Part shown: in pieces, positions 58,934 to 64,000 of the stretch | How positions within the stretch are numbered: position 1 is the stretch's first letter | How the letters are laid out: every line of letters starts with the position of its first letter | Assembly (NCBI RefSeq): GCF_009746565.1 | Contig: NZ_WRPN01000012.1 | Coordinates: forward strand, 1-64,000 | Direction: 5' to 3' | DNA length: 64,000 nucleotides | DNA from: Mariniflexile maritimum | Lineage (GTDB): Bacteria; Bacteroidota; Bacteroidia; Flavobacteriales; Flavobacteriaceae | Program-made: the position numbers and the translations under genes | The notes under the pieces: model-generated | Seen by the model: the letters and a program-made list of their open reading frames with translations, nothing else | What the model was told of the DNA's origin: nothing | The model's database searches: none

Positions 58934-60547
58934 ATGAAAACAAAATATAAATTATTAATATCAATTTTAGCCATTGCGTTAGGCATACTGTCTTGTAATG
59001 ACATATACGACAATCTCGATTTACCAGAGGCGAATAGCAGGGTTATAGTAACCTCTCAAATGAATTTCGCAAACACTATTAGAGTGGGTGGCAGTATTAC
59101 TTTTGGTGATATTTCGTCTGGTGTTGTATCCAGATTATGGACATTTCCAGAAGGTGTTGCGGATATTGAAGGTTCAGATAATAACGTAACGTCAACAGAA
59201 CAAAATGTTAAAGCGTTTTTTAATACGCCAGGTACTTACGATATTACTTTAAATCAGGTCTTTAAGGGTGATGCTTATGATTTGAATAGTCCAAATCCTA
59301 TTGGGAGCAATGTATCTTCTACTATCGTAGTAACAGTACTTCCAAAAATTAAAACAGTCCTTAAGGCGTTTGCATTAAATGCTGATGGTTCTGTTGGTGC
59401 ACAATTAAATTTAGCGAATGGTGCAAAAAATCAAATCACTGCAGGGCGCATGGTTCGATTTATCATAGAATCTGTAGAAGGAGCACCAGCTAATATTGCA
59501 TGGACAACGGGAGGTACGGTGGTTAATTTATCGACTGATAAAAAGACGCTCGATGTGCGCTATAACAAAACCGGGAATTATAATTTTCAGCTTTTAGCTA
59601 ACACTGTAAGACCTTCTGGTGAAGAAAAAACTATTTTCACAGACCTTATAACGGTAATACCTTCAACCGACCCTATAAACCTTCTAGAGGTTAAAAAGCA
59701 AAATGGTAAAATTACACTTGTATTTAGCAGAGAAATAGATGATGCTTCCATTAAGGTTAGTGACTTTTCTATAAAATTAACTGATAAAAACAATGCAACT
59801 CTTGCATCTACTATTGCTACAATTGTGCGTAATACTCCAGATACAAATATTCTTACGATAACACTGAATGGTCAAACTGTTTATGATGACGATAAAGCAT
59901 TAGTCTCTTACAATGGCGTTAATTCATTAGTGTCAAGTGATGGTGTGTTTTCTACAACGTTTACCGATATACCTGCTACAACTGCTGGTGTTAACATATT
60001 GGAGGCCACCAATTATGACTATGGCTATGAAAAAGGCGGCATTGTAAGTAACAATTGGAGAAAGTTTACTACTTTTTGTGGCCCATGTACAGCGGCCAAT
60101 AGCAACTATGTTTATACTAACGAGCAAGTACACTCAGGGAACAGCGCTTTTAAATTGACGGTTTTAAATGGGGGAGTTGCAGCTTTGGTAAACACAACAG
60201 ATGGCGCTGATACTGGTGATATTAACTTCCCATTAGTTTCTGGTGGTACTTATGAAATTGGCGTTTGGGCTTATCTCCCTAGTTCCAATACATTTGGTTC
60301 TAGTGAAGTTGAAATGCGAACGTTTATAAACACAGGCGCTTCAAATATTGACCCAAATGTAGCTACGCATTACTTTACGCAAGCCTCACCAAAGGATCAA
60401 TGGGTATATGGAAGTATCAAAGTGACCATTCCAGCTGCCTCTGCTAAACTTATAATAAGACTTCGAAACAATATAGCGGGTCCTATCAGTCCGGTTACAG
60501 TTTACATGGATGACATTACAATTAAAAAATTAAATTTAAGACCTTAA
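58934..60547 (+). CDS. PKD-type surface glycan-binding lipoprotein
   Basis: The 537-residue lipoprotein (signal ending GILSC, Cys21) follows susD by 28 bases. Two PKD-like domains fit residues ~35-135 and ~140-245 (GTYDITLNQVF, GNYNFQLLAN ends). An Ig-like domain (~250-345, ITLVFSREIDDASIKVSDFSI) follows, and the C-terminal ~170 residues form a jelly-roll resembling CBM4/9-type modules, with Trp/Tyr-rich stretches (NYDYGYEKGG, NWRKFTTF). No catalytic motif was seen. It is a likely SusE/F-like glycan binder; the ligand is unproven. Confidence 0.82.
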   Translation: MKTKYKLLISILAIALGILSCNDIYDNLDLPEANSRVIVTSQMNFANTIRVGGSITFGDISSGVVSRLWTFPEGVADIEGSDNNVTSTEQNVKAFFNTPGTYDITLNQVFKGDAYDLNSPNPIGSNVSSTIVVTVLPKIKTVLKAFALNADGSVGAQLNLANGAKNQITAGRMVRFIIESVEGAPANIAWTTGGTVVNLSTDKKTLDVRYNKTGNYNFQLLANTVRPSGEEKTIFTDLITVIPSTDPINLLEVKKQNGKITLVFSREIDDASIKVSDFSIKLTDKNNATLASTIATIVRNTPDTNILTITLNGQTVYDDDKALVSYNGVNSLVSSDGVFSTTFTDIPATTAGVNILEATNYDYGYEKGGIVSNNWRKFTTFCGPCTAANSNYVYTNEQVHSGNSAFKLTVLNGGVAALVNTTDGADTGDINFPLVSGGTYEIGVWAYLPSSNTFGSSEVEMRTFINTGASNIDPNVATHYFTQASPKDQWVYGSIKVTIPAASAKLIIRLRNNIAGPISPVTVYMDDITIKKLNLRP

Positions 60548-60571
60548 CAATCTGTGTTAATTTTATGAAGA

Positions 60572-60610
60572 AAAAAGCTGTCTTATTTTAAATGAGGCAG
60601 CTTTCTTTTT
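60572..60610 (+). terminator. Terminator of the susCD operon
   Basis: AAAAAGCTGTCTT and GAGGCAGCTTT form a stem with a G-U pair around an AT-rich loop, followed by CTTTTTAAAA. It sits ~25 bases after the last stop. The next 220 bases up to the beta-helix gene show no other feature. Confidence 0.8.
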
Positions 60611-60832
60611 AAAAAATATGCTGGAAAAACAAATTAAGAAAATCACGAAGTTTTAATCGATAATTACATTTATTAAAATTTTAGTTGACTTCTATATTGA
60701 TTAATAGTAATCACCAAATTATTTCAAAACTTAATTTACTTTCACAAGGATAAATACATTAATTACAACAGATTAACCTTCGTGTATTGCTATTCAATTT
60801 TAATATTACATCAAAATATTTAAAATATAAAA

Positions 60833-62467
60833 ATGAAAAAATTTACATTTCTAATAATTTTATTTGCAGGTATTCAAACATTTGCAACCGATTATTATTT
60901 CAGTTTTAAAACTGGGAAAGATACTAACAATGGCACATCCATAAAAACTCCTTTTAAAAACCTTTCAATCATAAAGAATTTGAAGTTAAAGGCTGGGGAT
61001 TGTGTTTTCCTAAAAAAAGGGGAAACGTTTTCTGGCAGTATCGAATTATTGGGTGTTGCTGGCGAAAGGGATAAACCCATTTTAATTTCAAGTTATGGCA
61101 ACGGCACCAAAAAGCCAATTGTTGATGCGAAAGGAAGGTTCAATGGCATCTTAATCCAAGATTGTTCCAATATTAAAATCAGCAATATTGAAATTACAGC
61201 AAATGGCGGAGGTATTGAAGGTTACGTTGAAGGTAAAAACTATTTGCGCTGTGGCATACTGATAACTGCGCTACAGGACGGTGTTTTTGAAAATATGATA
61301 TTGGAAAATCTATACGTTAGGGACATCTTTTTGGAACAAGAAGGTTTTAACAGAGGTGCCGAAGAAGTTTTAACAGGAAACGGTAACCAAAATTATGGCT
61401 GGGGCATTAGGGTTATCAATTCCAATGAAAAAGCCTTACTTAAGGATATAACAATCTCAAAATGTTTAGTTGATAATGTAGCCCATTCAGGAATTCGATT
61501 CACAGGAAATCATGGGCTTAGTACCAGTCACGAAAAAAACATTAAAAATGTGAAGGTTTACGACAATCACGTTATTAGAGCTGGAGGTCCTGCCATGCAA
61601 GCATCGGTGGTAGATAATATCCATTTTAAAGGAAACACGACCAACTTTTCTGGAAGTGCAGATGATTCCCGTAAATGGGGACGTGGAAGTGGCTTATGGG
61701 TTTGGGGGTGTTTAAATGCTGTAATAGAACATAATATCTTTAGAAATGCTAATGGACCGGGAGATTCGGCGGGATGCCATATCGATTTTAATAATAAAAA
61801 CGTCATTGTTCAATATAACCTTAGTGAAAATAATGCTGGGGGTTTTATTGAAGTATTGGGTAATAACTACAACTGTACTTATCGATACAATGTGAGTATT
61901 AATGATGGATCCCGATTGGATATTAAAGGGAAAACTCTAGGAGCCGGTGTTACCATGATTCTAACAGGGTTTGTTGGTTTTGATAAAAATCCAATCGGCC
62001 CTTTTAACACTTATCTGTATAATAATACGATCTATGTAAAAGAAGGCATAAACCCGGAAATTGGCTTTAACAGACTTACCGATGGGGTGTTAATTGCCAA
62101 TAATATTTTTTATATTGAAGGAAAACTTATTGAAGACCATCGAGTTCCTTTTAGGCTGGAAAACGGCCCTATCAAGAACGTGGTTTTTAAGAATAATTTG
62201 TATCTCAATGCAAATATTTGGCCTACTGGAGCGATGATTACAGATATAAGTCCTTTATACGGGAATCCTGAATTCAAGAATTTGGGTGGTCTTGAAATAG
62301 AAGATTATATCCCCCAGAATATAGAATTGATAAAAAATAAAGGGATTGAAATAACCAATATTCCTGGAGATACTATAGGAATCAATGGAGGACTTAAAGT
62401 TAAAACAGACATTTTGGGTAATAAAATTAGCGGATTGCCGGACATGGGCGCTATTGAAGTGCAATAA
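60833..62467 (+). CDS. Secreted right-handed beta-helix protein, candidate galactan enzyme
   Basis: The 544-residue protein has a signal ending QTFA and then a repeat-built parallel beta-helix: successive coils such as ILIQDCSNIKISNIEIT, HSGIRFTGNHG, NVKVYDNHVIRAGG and NAVIEHNIFRNANG, with the opening DYYFSFKTGKDTNNGTS shared with polysaccharide lyases and GH families of this fold. It matches no family I can name with confidence. Charged clusters (RNANGPGDSAGCHIDFNN, ~305-325) are possible active-site residues. Its place between the glycan-binding gene and GH117 suggests a role on agar or porphyran. Confidence 0.8.
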   Translation: MKKFTFLIILFAGIQTFATDYYFSFKTGKDTNNGTSIKTPFKNLSIIKNLKLKAGDCVFLKKGETFSGSIELLGVAGERDKPILISSYGNGTKKPIVDAKGRFNGILIQDCSNIKISNIEITANGGGIEGYVEGKNYLRCGILITALQDGVFENMILENLYVRDIFLEQEGFNRGAEEVLTGNGNQNYGWGIRVINSNEKALLKDITISKCLVDNVAHSGIRFTGNHGLSTSHEKNIKNVKVYDNHVIRAGGPAMQASVVDNIHFKGNTTNFSGSADDSRKWGRGSGLWVWGCLNAVIEHNIFRNANGPGDSAGCHIDFNNKNVIVQYNLSENNAGGFIEVLGNNYNCTYRYNVSINDGSRLDIKGKTLGAGVTMILTGFVGFDKNPIGPFNTYLYNNTIYVKEGINPEIGFNRLTDGVLIANNIFYIEGKLIEDHRVPFRLENGPIKNVVFKNNLYLNANIWPTGAMITDISPLYGNPEFKNLGGLEIEDYIPQNIELIKNKGIEITNIPGDTIGINGGLKVKTDILGNKISGLPDMGAIEVQ

Positions 62468-62479
62468 GGAAAACCACAG

Positions 62480-64000
62480 CTATTTTTTAACAAAGAGCAC
62501 AGATTGTTTGTCTGTATCTCCAACTGTCAAAAAGTAAATTCCTTTTTGTAAATTATGAATTTCAATGGGTTTGTCAGGGGCGGTTTTTCCTTTTTTTATT
62601 CTTTTACCAAAAAAATCATATAATACATAACCTACTTCGGTGCTGAAGTTTTTAATATTTAAAAATGAACTTGAAGGATTCGGATAAATTATTAGTTCTT
62701 TGTTATTTTTTAATAAAAAGGCAGGTACAGAAAGACTGATTTCACTCTTTTTTTCTAAATAAAATTTATCCATATTCCATTGCCAATCATCACTACCGTT
62801 GGCTGTGATACGAATGGTATGGGTGCCTGCTTGAATTTCTATAAGTTTATTAGTGTCCCTTAAAAATTCATATTTATCCCATCCTCCAGTATTATTTACT
62901 TTGGTGTCTGCTACTACAACGCCATCAATTTGCATTTCTACATGCGCATTATTATTAATGGTACCTATTAGATAGGTGAGTTCGTAATTGCCAGATTCAG
63001 GAATGTTAACCGTAAATTCCATCCAATCTTGCCTGTTAACAAAATTGACGCCTGTTGCTGTTCTGTTAACACCATTATAACCACCAGGCGTAAACCCAAC
63101 GTCATTTTTTGTGGTGATATAACTTTCTGCCTCAATTATTAATGCAGAATTTGATGGAGGTATTATGGGTTTAATTAAATCGAAACGCTCTAAATGCATC
63201 CAGCCACCTTGAACTTGACCATCCCATTTAAGGACGTGGGCCAACCCCCAAGAAATTCCAAAGGTTGGTGTAACTCCAGAAGCATTGGGTCTAAAAATTC
63301 CTAATGCATCAGGAACATCGGTTGCTTTTCCTGTCATTTCAAAATTTAAACCATCAGTTGCATATTGCACAGAACCACGTTCGGGGCCATCTAATTTTTG
63401 AATAATGGCAATGCCACTATCATAATTCCAAACGCTCACTTCATGTCCTGTTGTGGTAATGGGGTTGTATTCAGATTTTACATAAGGCCCTGTTGGTTTA
63501 TCGGCTATGGCTACACCCCATCTAATTTCGCGCTCTCCACAATATTGTTTTTCACCCATGCGTTCTCCTTTATAATACAGGTAAAATTTGTTTTTGTAAG
63601 CCATAATACACGGGTCATGTACTTTTTGACTATCAAAATCACCCTGCTCTAAAGCATCAAATCTGCTCGTTGAGTTTGGATTCCATATTCCATTATCGGT
63701 AGCTCTCAATATAGGCTCTTCAAGTTTTGTCCAAGGTCCAGAAGGCGAATCTGCAACAGCCATGGCAACGGTGTTTTTTACACGCTGTGTATAGGGGTGC
63801 TTCACTGCCTGATATACCAAATAAAATTTATTGTTGTAGGCTAAAATTTCGGGTGTGAAAACCGAGCGGTCATCAAAACTTCCAGAAGCACCACGTACTA
63901 CTGCGGGTCCCTGTTCTGTCCATTGATATCCGTCGGGGGATGTGGCATAATAAATATCGCTATAATCCCAAGGGAAAACGTTGTCATTCACATTGGTTGT
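62480..64000 (-). CDS. GH117 3,6-anhydro-L-galactosidase with CBM6 and T9SS sorting domain (5' end outside window)
   Basis: At least 506 residues are visible and the frame is open to the window edge, so the N-terminus is missing (about 110 residues by comparison with the other GH117). The enzyme part has [51 protein letters not shown] and TTGHEVSVW. A CBM6 (ALIIEAESYITTKNDVGF onward, with WMEFTVNIPESGNYELTYL) follows, and the last ~80 residues form a type A T9SS sorting domain (YPNPSSSFLNIKN, GIYFLTV). It is thus secreted and glycan-bound, unlike the lipoprotein GH117. Confidence 0.93.
   Translation of the reverse strand, partial: TTNVNDNVFPWDYSDIYYATSPDGYQWTEQGPAVVRGASGSFDDRSVFTPEILAYNNKFYLVYQAVKHPYTQRVKNTVAMAVADSPSGPWTKLEEPILRATDNGIWNPNSTSRFDALEQGDFDSQKVHDPCIMAYKNKFYLYYKGERMGEKQYCGEREIRWGVAIADKPTGPYVKSEYNPITTTGHEVSVWNYDSGIAIIQKLDGPERGSVQYATDGLNFEMTGKATDVPDALGIFRPNASGVTPTFGISWGLAHVLKWDGQVQGGWMHLERFDLIKPIIPPSNSALIIEAESYITTKNDVGFTPGGYNGVNRTATGVNFVNRQDWMEFTVNIPESGNYELTYLIGTINNNAHVEMQIDGVVVADTKVNNTGGWDKYEFLRDTNKLIEIQAGTHTIRITANGSDDWQWNMDKFYLEKKSEISLSVPAFLLKNNKELIIYPNPSSSFLNIKNFSTEVGYVLYDFFGKRIKKGKTAPDKPIEIHNLQKGIYFLTVGDTDKQSVLFVKK

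Noticed and set aside
62480-63991. Start of the second GH117 at 63991
   Set aside because: That codon is GTG inside a conserved stretch also present in the complete GH117, and the frame stays open to the edge, so the true start is outside the window.
35213-64000. A carrageenan locus instead of agar/porphyran
   Set aside because: No GH127, GH129, GH82 or kappa-carrageenase pattern was seen. GH117 and the GH16 agarase-type enzymes point to the L-anhydrogalactose of agars.

Overview
The window looks like a marine, agarolytic member of the Flavobacteriaceae (Bacteroidota). The signs are low GC with AT-rich spacers, almost no Shine-Dalgarno sequences, a SusC/SusD pair, a hybrid two-component regulator, a type IX secretion sorting domain, Bacteroidota-type lipoproteins, a monomeric isocitrate dehydrogenase and red-algal galactan enzymes. 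No tRNA, CRISPR array, phage or intact insertion sequence was seen.

Left part (1-16.6 kb), core genome. It opens with the 3' end of a 23S rRNA gene, a 5S rRNA gene and a strong terminator. Then come a PIF1-like helicase, murQ with a small membrane protein, a TonB receptor/DUF4249 pair, NADP isocitrate dehydrogenase, rplS, and a TPR histidine kinase/response regulator pair. Two perfect TTACGG-N4-CCGTAA palindromes follow the pair, upstream of a secreted protein of unknown function.

Middle part (17.1-34.8 kb), L-galactose branch. A hybrid two-component regulator faces a minus-strand cluster that reads GH2, GH29, Zn-alcohol dehydrogenase, a decayed altronate dehydratase, tagaturonate reductase, lactonase, aldo/keto reductase, sugar:H+ symporter and mutarotase. 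The order fits an oxidative route: L-galactose to L-galactonolactone, L-galactonate, D-tagaturonate and D-altronate. The next enzyme, UxaA, survives only as a broken remnant at 26310-26585. Two GH16 endo-hydrolases lie beside it.

Right part (35.2-64 kb), anhydrogalactose branch and uptake. An 11-gene minus-strand operon encodes three surface or periplasmic glycosidases (GH2, GH2, GH3), a sulfatase, a GH117 3,6-anhydro-L-galactosidase, a RhaT-type transporter, a mutarotase, and four enzymes for 3,6-anhydro-L-galactose: aldehyde dehydrogenase, cycloisomerase, Zn-independent-looking alcohol dehydrogenase, and KduD-like SDR. A membrane-bound TPR-LuxR regulator, SusC, SusD, a PKD-type surface glycan-binding protein, a secreted beta-helix protein and a second, T9SS-exported GH117 with CBM6 (cut by the window edge) follow.

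Together the set fits degradation of porphyran/agarose hybrid galactan. GH16 enzymes cut the chain, SusCD imports oligosaccharides, and sulfatase, GH29, GH117 and GH2 trim them to L-galactose, 3,6-anhydro-L-galactose and D-galactose. Both L-sugars are then funnelled toward 2-keto-3-deoxygluconate. KDG kinase and KDPG aldolase are not in the window. The substrate assignments are inferences from family membership and gene context.
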